Shown here one piece after another: positions 9,361-17,670 of a stretch of DNA of 64,000 nucleotides (within the stretch, counting starts at the first letter, position 1; the number at the start of each line of letters is the position of its first letter). The DNA comes from Chloroflexota bacterium (GTDB taxonomy: Bacteria; Chloroflexota; Anaerolineae; Anaerolineales; Anaerolineaceae): positions 1 through 64,000 of the forward strand of contig JAMCRR010000006.1 in assembly GCA_023381565.1 (NCBI GenBank), in the 5' to 3' direction. The notes beneath the pieces are model-generated. The model saw only the letters and a program-made list of their open reading frames with translations, had not been told where the DNA came from and did not search any database. The translations under genes and the position numbers were made by a program.

Positions 9361-9711
9361 TCAGGGGGTCATACACTCCCTCGGTTGCAAGCTGAAACCC
9401 GGGAAACAATTGCGATACCAGTCTGGGTTGCCCGCCCAGCCGGACATCACCCAATAAGCCCCAGTGGCAGGCTCGCGTGTAAATACAATGGCGGTTTTCC
9501 GTGGGTGGCCGGTTTTCCTGCCCACCGTCGTCAAAATCAGCATCCACTTCGGGACAAGTCCACCTAACCCCAGCTGGTACAGCAGCACAGGGGCGTTAAA
9601 CACCCATTTGAACAGCAGGCTGGGGTCTTCCACCGCGATGAGCAGCGGCATGGTTAGGTTGTTCCCCCAGCAGAACACCCTTTGCATGAGGGTGATGCGA
9701 GGTCGATCCAT
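9361..9711 (-). pseudogene. Deazaflavin (F420)-dependent nitroreductase family, C-terminally truncated
   Basis: About 116 residues from the ATG at 9711 (a TTG at 9726 is also possible). The core motifs of the DUF385 split-barrel family are present: LTTVGRKTGHPRKTAI and YWVMSGWAGNPDWYRN. Homologues continue for some 40-50 residues after NPDWYRN with strands that close the barrel. Here the frame diverges into CFPGFSLQPRECMTP and stops, and no matching continuation is found in the other minus-strand frames before the next gene. It looks like a gene that has lost its 3' end, although a short functional variant cannot be excluded. Confidence 0.6.
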
Positions 9712-9823
9712 CCTCGAACCGATCAATGCATACTCTGCCGATGGCCATTGCGGACGGTAAATGCACGAACTTAGGGTCGAAGCGTGCTCGATCCCTGATC
9801 AACCGTGTAACTGCCGGAAGAAT

Positions 9824-10531
9824 CTATTTTTCGGTAATGGTCACACTCTCAATGGCATCCCCGGTGAAGGTGGGGTTTTGGTTTGGGTCGCGGCGTTTAA
9901 TCCCGTTGACCACATCCATCCCGCTGATCACCTGCCCGAAGATGGTATAGCCGCCGTTTAAGGTCGGTTGGGGGCCAAAGGTAATGAAGAACTGGCTGCC
10001 GTTCGTGTTGCGACCGGCATTCGCCATGGCCACGACGCCGGCTTTGTCGAATTTTAGATCGCTGTCTTCATTGACGAAGGAATATCCCGGCCCTCCGGAG
10101 CCTGTCCCCGTGGGGTCGCCGCCTTGCGCCATAAACCCTTCGAGGACGCGGTGGAAAGTTGTGCCGTTAAAATAACCCTGGCGCGCCAGGAAGACGAAGC
10201 TGTTTACGGTGATCGGCGCTTTATCGGGGTAGAGCTGAATTTCAAACTCGCCGCCTTTCGCCATTTTGACGGTGGCAAAGTACTGCTTGCTCTTGTCGAT
10301 GAGCATGGGTGGCGCGGACGAATACTGTTTGGTTCCAACGAGTTTAGGCATATCTTGTGCTTTCTGAGGGGATTTTTGTGAGAAGAATATGGTCAATACA
10401 ATCGCCGCCACTGCCAGGAGAAGGATGCCGAGAGCGGCGATTTGAATCGTTCTGTTTCTGTCGCGCTGAGCGGAACGCGGTTTGGATTTGTTTGTACGGA
10501 TGTTGCGTTCCATGCGGTTCTTAGGGGGCAT
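9824..10531 (-). CDS. Membrane-anchored cyclophilin-type peptidyl-prolyl isomerase
   Basis: 235 residues. A basic cytoplasmic head (1-28) and one transmembrane helix (about 30-50) are followed by a linker and a cyclophilin domain from about residue 85 to the end. The domain carries FHRVLEGFMAQGGDPTGTGSGGPGY split over its usual loops, VVAMANAGRNTNGSQFFI and LNGGYTIFGQVISGMDVV. It should isomerise X-Pro bonds in proteins outside the membrane. The active-site Arg (FHR) and the SQFFI strand are intact. A second in-frame Met (MERNIRT) lies six codons in. Confidence 0.9.
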   Translation of the reverse strand: MPPKNRMERNIRTNKSKPRSAQRDRNRTIQIAALGILLLAVAAIVLTIFFSQKSPQKAQDMPKLVGTKQYSSAPPMLIDKSKQYFATVKMAKGGEFEIQLYPDKAPITVNSFVFLARQGYFNGTTFHRVLEGFMAQGGDPTGTGSGGPGYSFVNEDSDLKFDKAGVVAMANAGRNTNGSQFFITFGPQPTLNGGYTIFGQVISGMDVVNGIKRRDPNQNPTFTGDAIESVTITEK

Positions 10532-10564
10532 AGGCTGAACCTCGATATCGGGTTGGGATCCATA

Positions 10565-11263
10565 TTACGACAGGCTTGATTCTAACATCGATTTATCCAA
10601 TTTCTGTTTAATCCGTAAAGCCTCATTCAGATGGATAAAATTATGCCGGGTGGGCGGCATCAAGAGCAGCTCACCCAACTTGAGGTCGCCCCAATAATCC
10701 AGCAAACTGCGGGCTGCCTCGAGCAATGCTCCTTCGTCAATGAAGACAGCGATCTAAACCGGGTCGACTTTTTGCTTCAGCTCTTCCGGATGCAGGTGGT
10801 GGACAATCTCGCGCGTCCTGCGCCCGACTGCCCGCCGGTATGCTCTCAAGGCTTTAAGATCGACGCTGGCGCTGAGATCGGATATTCCTGCCGCATCCAT
10901 GCTGTTACCGGTATGGCGAATCGCAACCTGCATACGCTCGAGCCAACCCGGTTGGTCTAAGACCTGAGGGCAGCCGCCCACCAGGAGGTTCATGGTGACG
11001 TCCTCGATGCGGGCGATATGCCAGAATACCCATGCGATGGAATGTTCGTCGCCCTGGGGTATCTGCCTTGCCACGGTCTCCGGCAGGCCCTGCCAGATTT
11101 CGTCCTCGAAGGACCACAGCGCGGCCGGGGAGATGCGGCCCGAATGCACCATGGCGTGCTGCGCCAGGAATAATTCAATCGCGTTGGAAAAATGATCTGT
11201 ATGCAGCAGGACTTGCCGTAGAGCCTGCTGCTGCTCGTTCCAGAACTTACGTTGTGAGTTCAT
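10565..11263 (-). pseudogene. DinB-family protein gene interrupted by an in-frame TAG
   Basis: The first part (11263 to 10757, 169 codons) encodes a DinB-like four-helix protein with HSIAWVFWHIARIEDVT (metal-site His) and LEEL-type helices. It meets a TAG at 10754-10756 directly after KQKVDPV. The same frame continues open for 63 more codons to a TAA at 10565, and that extension reads as the missing C-terminal part of the family, including LLDYWGDLKLGELLLM and PTRHNFIHLNEALRI. So one base change, a sequencing error or stop read-through separates the two halves. DinB/YfiT-like proteins are metal-dependent thiol transferases or hydrolases; function here is doubtful unless the TAG is read through. 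Confidence 0.75.
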
Positions 11264-11692
11264 TAAGTGATCTTCCGTCTTGCTTAGAGCATATCAAGTA
11301 CCTGCGGGTAATGCCTGTCTTTCCTCTGACTACGCAAGCAAGACAAAGGAGGACTTGATGATTCTATAATTCAATTCAATCGATGTACTTCAACAGTATT
11401 TGTACTGTATGATACTCTGATGCAAGGCAATTATGAAGAGGACAGTATATCAAATAATCGCACCTGTGATCAAAATAGATGCATGCGCAATTATATTCCT
11501 CAAAGCGCTCGACAATTTGTCCGTGAACAGCTTTAGATTCTTCATACCAGAATCATTCTATAAAGAAAATAAAAATCTGATGAGCGTGTTAACTTCTCTA
11601 CACCAGGGATTTCAGGTCTGTCTGGCAGCAGCGATGGAAACTGCTTTATAATCACTGCGATAAAGGGTGGAAGGGATAGGGGAATTTACGGA
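11264..11692. other. AT-rich intergenic region, no gene recognised
   Basis: 429 bases between the minus-strand DinB gene and the plus-strand DUF1697 gene. The stretch is visibly more AT-rich than its neighbours. A 72-codon plus-strand frame at 11433-11651 resembles no family and has no ribosome binding site, so it is not called. No hairpin terminator was seen. Confidence 0.4.
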
Positions 11693-12232
11693 ATGAAAAC
11701 CTATATATCATTGCTCCGGGGAATCAATGTAGCCAACCATAATCAAATCCGTATGGATCAGCTAAAGAGCACGTACGAAGCGCTCGGTTTCACCGACGTA
11801 CGGACCTATGTGCAAAGCGGTAATGTCGTCTTCGATGGACCCGAAGATAGAGAGGCGAATATAAGCGCGTTTCTCGAGACCAGAATCCTGCAAACTTTCG
11901 GGACAGAGGTTACCGTCATCTTACGGAATGCTGCAGCCTTCAAACAGATTCGGGAAAACAATCCTTTTCTCACGCAGCAGGATAAAGATCCCGCCTTCTT
12001 GCACGTTACTTTTTTGCACGATGCCCCCTCTCCCGACCGAATACGCAATTTACCCCCCATAAGAGAGGGGGACGACGAATTCGTTATGGTGGGAGCAGAA
12101 GTCTACATCTTCTGCCCGCACGGCTACGGCCGGACGAAGCTGACGAATACTTATTTTGAAAGGAAATTAGGCCTTCCGGCGACTACCCGCAACTGGCGGA
12201 CCGTCCAGGCGCTAGCACAAATGGTTGCCTAA
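11693..12232 (+). CDS. DUF1697 domain-containing protein
   Basis: 179 residues. The whole protein matches the DUF1697 pattern: the N-terminus YISLLRGINVAN, the segment LGFTDVRTYVQSGNVVF, the central FLHDAPSPD stretch, and the C-terminal YGRTKLTNTYFERKLGLPATTRNWRTV. The family is widespread in soil bacteria as a small cytoplasmic protein of unknown biochemical role. The upstream GGGGAATTTACGGA is only a weak ribosome binding site. Its stop codon overlaps that of the convergent azlD-like gene. Confidence 0.92.
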   Translation: MKTYISLLRGINVANHNQIRMDQLKSTYEALGFTDVRTYVQSGNVVFDGPEDREANISAFLETRILQTFGTEVTVILRNAAAFKQIRENNPFLTQQDKDPAFLHVTFLHDAPSPDRIRNLPPIREGDDEFVMVGAEVYIFCPHGYGRTKLTNTYFERKLGLPATTRNWRTVQALAQMVA

Positions 12233-12549
12233 CGCTGCAGGAGCAAGAAGACCAGCATCCCGACGATCACCGTCAGCCACAGGCTGCGCGTCAACCGCCC
12301 AACCAGCAGGGCTGTCGCCGCCGCCACCCAGCGCGGCAGAGAAGCGGTAATCGAGCTGCCGCTACCGTTGGTCGAGCTCAGCTCTAACGCGATCAGCGCC
12401 GAGAGGACCGAGATGGGAATAAACCGCAGGCTCTTCTCGATCCAGGCGCTCTTGGGCAGGCGGTCTGCCAGCAATACAGAGCCGGCCCGGATGCCGTAGG
12501 TCGTGAGCCCCATCGCCGCCACTAATATCCACAGAGAACCGGCATTCAT
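12229..12549 (-). CDS. azlD: AzlD-family branched-chain amino acid export subunit
   Basis: 106 residues with four hydrophobic helices and little else: LWILVAAMGLTTYGIRAG, RFIPISVLSALIALEL, WVAAATALLVGRLT and LWLTVIVGMLVFLLL. This is the AzlD size and pattern. In characterised systems AzlC and AzlD together export branched-chain amino acids and analogues such as 4-azaleucine. The ATG overlaps the stop of the azlC-like gene in an ATGA arrangement, indicating translational coupling and one transcript. Its stop codon overlaps the DUF1697 stop from the other strand. Confidence 0.85.
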   Translation of the reverse strand: MNAGSLWILVAAMGLTTYGIRAGSVLLADRLPKSAWIEKSLRFIPISVLSALIALELSSTNGSGSSITASLPRWVAAATALLVGRLTRSLWLTVIVGMLVFLLLQR

Positions 12550-13325
12550 GGCTCCGTTTCCCCCTTTTCCCCCAGCCCGGCGGGACCTGCTTTCCGGTGT
12601 GACAGCAGGATTTCGGCCAGCGAACCAACCAGGATACCCGACAGCATGGCAGCCACCAACCCCAGCTTCAGAGGAATATTCGCCAGCAGGATGGCGACTG
12701 CGCCGGCAGTGATTGCCGCCAGGATTTCCACCCGGTTTTTAATCACGGGCACGAGCAAGGCGATGAAGGTCAGGGGGATGGCAAAATCGAGATGCCAGGA
12801 AGCCGGCGCCTGCGAGCCGAAGGCAATCCCGGCAGCCGTGCTGAGCTGCCAGCCCAGCCACAATGTGGCGCCTGCCCCCAGGTAAAACCAATGGCGGGGG
12901 CCTCCGGCAGCCTGTCCGCGCAGGTCCTCTTGCCGAAAGCGGACAATCGAAACAGCATAAGCTTCGTCGGTCAAGAAATAGGCCAGAAATCCTTTCGCTT
13001 TCGAAGGAAGATGCTTCAGAAAAGGCGAGATGGAGATGCCGTAGAGCGAATGTCGCAGGTTGACCACCAGCGCAGTTAAAAAGACCACCAGGGCCGGAGC
13101 GCCGCCGCCGATGAGCTGAATGGCAATGAACTGCGCCGATCCGGCGAACACCAGCGTGGACATAGCCATGGTGATGGATGCCGGAACGCCGGCGGCTGGA
13201 GCCAGCGCGCCGTAGAGCAGCCCAAAAGGGATGTCTCCCGCCAACAGCGGGAGCATCCTCCAGGCGCCGGCCAGGAATTCTTCTCTTGGAGATGGTCTCA
13301 AGGGTGTGAGTGCAATGCCAGCCAT
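12546..13325 (-). CDS. azlC: AzlC-family branched-chain amino acid exporter, large subunit
   Basis: About 259 residues, highly hydrophobic. The N-terminal motif GDIPFGLLYGALAPAAGVP, AGSAQFIAIQLI and NLRHSLYGISISP are typical of AzlC permeases. The central loop EAYAVSIVRF matches the family, as does the later WQLSTAAGIAFG. Together with the overlapping azlD-like gene it should form an inner-membrane exporter. The start may be the ATG at 13325 or a GTG two codons earlier. Annotated by homology only; the exported amino acid is not determined. Confidence 0.87.
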   Translation of the reverse strand: MAGIALTPLRPSPREEFLAGAWRMLPLLAGDIPFGLLYGALAPAAGVPASITMAMSTLVFAGSAQFIAIQLIGGGAPALVVFLTALVVNLRHSLYGISISPFLKHLPSKAKGFLAYFLTDEAYAVSIVRFRQEDLRGQAAGGPRHWFYLGAGATLWLGWQLSTAAGIAFGSQAPASWHLDFAIPLTFIALLVPVIKNRVEILAAITAGAVAILLANIPLKLGLVAAMLSGILVGSLAEILLSHRKAGPAGLGEKGETEP

Positions 13326-13338
13326 TTTCACCGTTGGT

Positions 13339-13593
13339 TCACGATGCCCGTGGAGTTACTGTTCCCACTAAACTGGAAGGGGAACCCATTTGTTTTCCGA
13401 AAGACCTCTGTAGCCAGCAACCAAATGCGACCATGGCGCTGCCAAGCCGGTACAGCCATAAGCCTACGACCTTCCGAAGAGATTTCCCAGGCTGCCCGGC
13501 TTCTCGAGCCAGGCGCTCGCGTGCGGCAACCTGCTGGAACTCCTGCATTTTCAAATAGCTCAGGTCTAACACGTGATTCGATAGAATGTCCAT
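13339..13593 (-). CDS. Small hypothetical protein
   Basis: 84 residues from the ATG at 13593, chosen because GAGGGAG lies directly upstream. The N-terminus (MDILSNHVLDLSYLKMQEFQ) looks like an amphipathic helix. It is followed by a basic segment (RERLAREAGQPGKSLRK) and a hydrophobic helix LWLYRLGSAMVAFGCWL, so a small membrane-associated protein is likely. It sits 13 bases upstream of azlC on the same strand. I do not recognise a family, and a non-coding alternative cannot be ruled out. Confidence 0.55.
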   Translation of the reverse strand: MDILSNHVLDLSYLKMQEFQQVAARERLAREAGQPGKSLRKVVGLWLYRLGSAMVAFGCWLQRSFGKQMGSPSSLVGTVTPRAS

Positions 13594-13814
13594 TTCTCCC
13601 TCTACTACCCTGCCCACTTCGTTATAACCATCAATTTATGCTTAGATGGTTATATTATATCCGATAGATTGTAACTTGTCAAGTACTATTTGGGGGTTAT
13701 AGCGTGACTTACGGCCGGGGTAACACGCAATGCAGAATGAGAAGGCAGGTTTGTTTCTTTTCCCGGTTCTTTCTATGGTCGCCGTGAACTCTGTGGTGAG
13801 AAACCGTGATGGGA

Positions 13815-14075
13815 TCAACGATGCAGGATTTCCTTCTCCGCCTGATCAAGCTCCAGAAATAGCTGCCTGACCTCATCTTTCATCTCCGCGCTGGCGCTGG
13901 GAGAATAGGGAATGAACTTAATCAGGTCGCGCCCTTGTTGTATAATATCTTTCACCTGGGCAACGTACGAAAAATCTCGCCAACCGGCTTCTTCCGGTAC
14001 AGGCAAGTTGCGTGCTTTTTGGATCTGGTTCCTCGCCCGCAGTATGCGTTCAGAAGCTGGGATCAACCGAGACAT
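13815..14075 (-). CDS. Small hypothetical protein, helical
   Basis: 86 residues. The ATG at 14075 follows GGAGGACGT, a near-ideal ribosome binding site, whereas the longer reading has none. The product is charged and predicted all-helical (SERILRARNQIQKARNL, YVAQVKDIIQQGRDLIKF, MKDEVRQLFLELDQAEKEIL), with no signal peptide or membrane segment. It stands alone, divergent from the methyltransferase gene. No family is recognised. Confidence 0.65.
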   Translation of the reverse strand: MSRLIPASERILRARNQIQKARNLPVPEEAGWRDFSYVAQVKDIIQQGRDLIKFIPYSPSASAEMKDEVRQLFLELDQAEKEILHR

Positions 14076-14163
14076 ACGTCCTCCATACCTACCCATTCTA
14101 CTACACCATTCGCAGGACCTGGGCTTTCAGCCATTTGCATTCACCGGATAGAATGGGAGAAAA

Positions 14164-14982
14164 GTGTACAGGCAAATGAGCACAAAAGAAAAAATCTTAC
14201 TCGCCAAAGAACAAGAAACCCTGCTGATACCCCTATACGCCAAAGCGCAGGATAATCCCCTTTTCGACGATCAAAAAGCCCGCCAGATTCTGGATGAGAT
14301 CCAATATGATTTCCAACGGCTCAAAATCCCCGAGAAGACCAAAGTCACGCTGCGCATGCGGGCTAAAAAGCTGGACGGGTACACCGCCGAGTTTATCGCC
14401 AGCCATCCCGACACCCTCGTGCTGCACCTGGGGTGCGGGCTCGACAGCCGCTGCCTGCGCGTGCCTCGCCTGTCATCCCGATGGATTGACCTGGATCTGC
14501 CGGAAGTGATCGAGCTGCGCAGGAAATTTTACCCCGAAACGGATAGCTATCGCATGATCGCCGCTTCCGTCACTGACCTGGCGTGGGTGGATATGGTTTC
14601 ACCGGATGGGAGGCCTGTTTTCGTGGTTGCAGAGGGTTTGTTAATGTACCTGCACGAGAGCGACGTGCGCGCATTGATCTTGCGCTTGCACCAGAAATTC
14701 TCCGGCTGCGGCTTTGTTTTTGACGCTTTCAGCAAAATGACCGCCGACCGTGTCCACGCTCACCCTTCGCTGCAGAAAACCGGCGCCAGCATCCATTGGG
14801 GCATCGACGACCCGCACCTCATCGAGCAGTGGTCAGAAGGCATCCATCTAAAAGAAGAGTGGTTCTTCAGCCAATCCGATGATCTCGATCGACTGAGCTG
14901 GTTCTACCGCCTGATGTTCCGCCTGACAGCTTCCATCCCCGCCGTCCAGAGAGCGCAGCGGCTTTTTTATTTTACTTTGTAG
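14164..14982 (+). CDS. Leucine carboxyl methyltransferase (LCMT)-family methyltransferase
   Basis: 272 residues from the GTG at 14164, which has GGGAG four bases upstream. An ATG four codons later (14176) is the alternative. The family pattern is that of bacterial LCMT/PPM1-like O-methyltransferases: MRAKKLDGYTAEFIA, motif I VLHLGCGLDSRCLR, IDLDLPEVIELRR, a VTDLAWVD strand and VFVVAEGLLMYLHESDVR. These use S-adenosylmethionine to methylate carboxyl groups of small molecules or polyketide-like acids. No biosynthetic cluster is adjacent, so the acceptor is unknown. Confidence 0.85.
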   Translation: MYRQMSTKEKILLAKEQETLLIPLYAKAQDNPLFDDQKARQILDEIQYDFQRLKIPEKTKVTLRMRAKKLDGYTAEFIASHPDTLVLHLGCGLDSRCLRVPRLSSRWIDLDLPEVIELRRKFYPETDSYRMIAASVTDLAWVDMVSPDGRPVFVVAEGLLMYLHESDVRALILRLHQKFSGCGFVFDAFSKMTADRVHAHPSLQKTGASIHWGIDDPHLIEQWSEGIHLKEEWFFSQSDDLDRLSWFYRLMFRLTASIPAVQRAQRLFYFTL

Positions 14983-15105
14983 AATAAACCGGCCGTACGA
15001 GCAAAGGGAAGCGCGCCAAAGGGCGCACAAAGAACACAATATATTTTTATAAAATCTCTGTGTTCTCTACGATCTCTGTGGCGCAGCCTTCCGATGCCTC
15101 ACGAT

Positions 15106-16110
15106 CTAATCGTTGACCCTGGTTTTCATCCACTCGTTGGTGTTATGGAAATCGGCTACGGCGTTCCCCGGGTGGACGATCTCGTCAAAGAGAGGCCGGT
15201 CGCTGTCGGACAACGTCATTTCGAGCACCGGCAAAACCTCCTCCAGGTGCTGGCGAGTGCGCGGACCGACGATCGGGGCTGTCACCCCGGGCTGGTCCTT
15301 CACCCACAGCAGCGCAAGCTGGGCTGTGCTGAGGCCGCGTTCTTTCGCCAGAGCAGAAACCTTCTCTGCGGCTTCGATCCCTTTACGGGTCACCCTTTCC
15401 CTGAAACGATCCCCCCAACGGTCGGCGCGTGAGCCGGCGGGAATGGTGTCTGGGCGCGCATAACGGCCTGCCAAAATGCCCCCCGCCAGTGGCGACCAGG
15501 GCAGAATCGCCAGCCCATACTGACGGCTCAAGGGGACCAGCTCATTCTCGATGCGCCGGTCGAGCAGATTGTAGGGAGGCTGCTCGCTGGTGTAACGCGC
15601 CCAACCGTAGCGCTCGCTAATGGCCAGGGCCTCCATCACCTTCCAGGCCGGGTGGGTGGAGCAGCCAATATTGATCACCTTGCCCGCCCGCACCAGATCG
15701 TCGAAGGCGCGCAAGGTTTCCTCCTGGGGTATGGTCAAGCCCGGCCGGTGGAGCTGGTAGAGATCGATACGGTCGGTTTGCAGCCTGCGCAGGGAATCCT
15801 CGCAGGCTTTGACGATATGATAGCGCGAGGCGCCGCGCTCGTTCGGTCCCTCCCCGACCACGCTGAAGACCTTAGTGGCGAGGACGATCTGGTCGCGTCT
15901 TCCATTATGAGCGAGCGCCTTCCCGATGATGCGTTCGCTTTCTCCGCTGTTGTACGAGTTGGAGGTATCGATAAAATTGATCCCGGCTTCCAACGCACGA
16001 TTGACGATGGCGATCGCTTCATCTTCGGGAGTGGGATTCCCAAAATTCATGCCACCCAAGCAAAGCGGCGTTACCATGACCCCGCTTCGACCTAATGAAC
16101 GATATTCCAT
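15106..16110 (-). CDS. Aldo/keto reductase
   Basis: 334 residues, TIM-barrel aldo/keto reductase of the AKR11/voltage-channel beta-subunit type. The catalytic tetrad is intact: Asp in FIDTSNSY, the Tyr of the same motif, Lys in VLATKVF and His in YQLHRP. The cofactor-binding end carries the usual [16 protein letters not shown]. The sequence between Asp and Tyr (TSNS) departs from the common TAxxY spelling but leaves spacing unchanged. NADPH-dependent reduction of an aldehyde or ketone is expected. The gene is monocistronic, with a palindrome in its promoter region. Confidence 0.88.
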   Translation of the reverse strand: MEYRSLGRSGVMVTPLCLGGMNFGNPTPEDEAIAIVNRALEAGINFIDTSNSYNSGESERIIGKALAHNGRRDQIVLATKVFSVVGEGPNERGASRYHIVKACEDSLRRLQTDRIDLYQLHRPGLTIPQEETLRAFDDLVRAGKVINIGCSTHPAWKVMEALAISERYGWARYTSEQPPYNLLDRRIENELVPLSRQYGLAILPWSPLAGGILAGRYARPDTIPAGSRADRWGDRFRERVTRKGIEAAEKVSALAKERGLSTAQLALLWVKDQPGVTAPIVGPRTRQHLEEVLPVLEMTLSDSDRPLFDEIVHPGNAVADFHNTNEWMKTRVND

Positions 16111-16154
16111 AAAAACTCCTTTCCAATCACCGCTTCTTTTTTCACAAATGACCT

Positions 16155-16173
16155 TATGTTGTCAGATAACATA
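16155..16173. promoter_or_regulatory. Palindrome in the aldo/keto reductase promoter
   Basis: TATGTT and AACATA face each other with a 7-base centre, 45 bases upstream of the reductase ATG. On the minus strand TTGGAT, 17 bases and TATAGA lie just upstream of it, so the palindrome would cover the start of transcription. A repressor operator is plausible; the protein that binds it is unknown. Confidence 0.4.
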
Positions 16174-16206
16174 TCTATATCATTGCACCCCATTCAATCC
16201 AAATTG

Positions 16207-16560
16207 TCATCGTATTCTAAAAATGGAGGCTTCAGGAATACTGCTTTCAATTGATAGAACTTGCATGCCGCTATCCGACCCAACTTCCAGCCGATCGCCC
16301 TTATCCCAATACACATAATCGCCAGAGATAAGAGGAATAGGTTCAATCTGCTCACCTATTGCCCAACCCTCTCCCTCAATAATGATATAAACCTGGGGGC
16401 TTTCAGCTTTGTGGGCGCCGACCTTGCTGTGAGGATCAAACCAAAGCCATTTAAGCGAGGCTCCACCCAGAACGTCAAAGATCGAGGCGAGATAGGTTTC
16501 CTGACTGCCGTATTCTTTGATCGCTAAATTATTGGTTTCATCTATATGCAAAGTCCTCAT
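16207..16560 (-). CDS. Small cupin-fold protein
   Basis: 117 residues from the ATG at 16560, which has GGAAGG seven bases upstream. It is a single cupin-like beta barrel: SLKWLWFDPHSKVGAHKAESPQVY is spread over strands that normally carry the HxH...E motif, followed by YIIIEGEGWAIGEQ and the GDYVYWDKGDRLEVG turn. Only one His remains at the usual metal site (GAHKAES), so metal binding is uncertain. It starts 22 bases after the nitroreductase stop, suggesting co-expression. Confidence 0.7.
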   Translation of the reverse strand: MRTLHIDETNNLAIKEYGSQETYLASIFDVLGGASLKWLWFDPHSKVGAHKAESPQVYIIIEGEGWAIGEQIEPIPLISGDYVYWDKGDRLEVGSDSGMQVLSIESSIPEASIFRIR

Positions 16561-16582
16561 TTTTGACCTTCCAGGCTTAATT

Positions 16583-17212
16583 TTATGACCAAACCTCAAA
16601 GTGGATTCTTTCTTCGATGGAAATGTTAACCTGCCGTCTCCTCTGCGCACCTTCAGCCGGATACCCGAGCGCCAGATAGCAGGGTATTTCGTAATCTTCG
16701 GGGATATTCAGGAATTCTTTGAAAGTATTTCGCTCGGCTTCAAAAGGGATGCGCGTAACGCCAAAAATACCCTCGGAGGCTGCGGCTACCAGGATATTTT
16801 CGATACAGCACCAGATCGAGGCGAACGGGTTCAGCGCTGAGAGGTCCTTTGGTTTGAGCAGAGGTGTGGGCTGCCGGAAACAGGGCAAGATCAGGCAACC
16901 GGCGTTGTACAGCATGCTGTACTGCTTGGGAATAGCATCTCTGTACATCTCACGCTGAGCATCGTCGGTAAGCCCCCAGCGGTTGATAATCGCCATCGCA
17001 CCTTTGCGACCCACCGGTTTGATTGCTCGATCGAGCAGCTCCCCTCGCCGGACCTTATCCTGAAGGAGGACGAAATGCCACTCCCGCATGTGGTTGTTCG
17101 TGGGTGCATTGAAGCCCGCACAGATCAACCTCTTGACCAGCTCGAGATCGATTTCCTGCGGGGCAAAATCGCGTATGGTTTTTCGGCTGGCGATCGCCTC
17201 ATAAACGTCCAT
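16583..17212 (-). CDS. Nitroreductase-family flavoprotein
   Basis: 209 residues from the ATG at 17212 with GGAGG six bases upstream. The FMN-binding N-terminus AIASRKTIRDF and the APTNNHMREWHFVLL segment are diagnostic of the nitroreductase fold. The C-terminal FNIPEDYEIPCYLALGYP-like motif (LNIPEDYEIPCYLALGYPAE) completes it. Such dimeric enzymes reduce nitro, quinone or enone substrates with NAD(P)H. The cupin gene follows immediately. The physiological substrate cannot be told. Confidence 0.87.
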   Translation of the reverse strand: MDVYEAIASRKTIRDFAPQEIDLELVKRLICAGFNAPTNNHMREWHFVLLQDKVRRGELLDRAIKPVGRKGAMAIINRWGLTDDAQREMYRDAIPKQYSMLYNAGCLILPCFRQPTPLLKPKDLSALNPFASIWCCIENILVAAASEGIFGVTRIPFEAERNTFKEFLNIPEDYEIPCYLALGYPAEGAQRRRQVNISIEERIHFEVWS

Positions 17213-17569
17213 TAGACCCTCCGACAATCGATTTCAGGAAAGCCAGATCATAACCAGGAATGATGCGCTGGATTATTCTCACAAAATGATCGATATTTGT
17301 TACAGCCGTAGATGGTCTGATTGTACCCGGAGATCATGCAGGTGAAAACCAAGTCCTGAATATGAGCCATAAACTGTAATCGCAGAAATAACCCTCACAG
17401 AGAGTATCTACAATTCTGCCTTATCAGCTAATATTACGAATATTGATGCACAATTTCTGTTCTTTTCTGATAAAATAAACCCGGGGGAATTAATAAATAG
17501 GATCTCAGCCCCAAGCAGGAGATGAATAATAAGGTTGTGGAATTTTTATCAATTTTGATTGTGAAATTT

Positions 17570-17606
17570 GTGACGAAACGTGTCATTTATCCATGACATT
17601 TGTCAC
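17570..17606. promoter_or_regulatory. Compound palindrome GTGAC/GTCAC, candidate operator
   Basis: Two adjacent inverted repeats share the same half-sites (GTGAC/ATGAC and GTCAT/GTCAC), and the outer arms also pair with each other across the whole 37 bases. The centre lies about 80 bases upstream of the regulator ATG, the usual place for an activator site. The half-sites resemble CRP/FNR-type TGTGA sequences, but the spacing is not canonical. Confidence 0.5.
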
Positions 17607-17613
17607 TGTATCA

Positions 17614-17633
17614 GGTTGTTATAGGTTGTTATA
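17614..17633. repeat. Tandem direct repeat of GGTTGTTATA
   Basis: Two perfect head-to-tail 10-base copies lie immediately at the presumed -10 region of the sulfur operon. A 10-base period places both copies on the same face of the helix. This could be a binding site for the operon's own HTH_17 regulator or a chance duplication. Confidence 0.6.
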
Positions 17634-17670
17634 ATTATCACGATTAAAAGATATAGCAACGTATAACAGT

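Larger units (their letters stand above)
17213..17670. promoter_or_regulatory. Divergent regulatory region upstream of the sulfur operon
   Basis: 458 bases, AT-rich, between the nitroreductase and the PocR-type regulator. It holds an ATCAA-TT-TTGAT palindrome (17548-17559), a compound inverted repeat made of GTGAC-N7-GTCAT (17570-17586) and ATGAC-N4-GTCAC (17593-17606), then GGTTGTTATA twice in tandem (17614-17623, 17624-17633). The second copy runs into TATAAT (17630-17635). No consensus -35 is placed for that -10, which suggests an activator-dependent promoter. A 24-codon frame within the region is not called. Confidence 0.55.

Noticed and set aside
10631-10960. Plus-strand frame opposite the DinB gene
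   Set aside because: It is a shadow of the minus-strand DinB coding sequence, including the part beyond the TAG.
11433-11651. 72-codon plus-strand frame in the AT-rich gap
   Set aside because: No ribosome binding site, no family resemblance, composition typical of AT-rich non-coding sequence.
17528-17595. Short plus-strand frame as a possible leader peptide of the sulfur operon
   Set aside because: The GGAG lies too close to its ATG and the frame runs through the palindromes, so no leader peptide is claimed.
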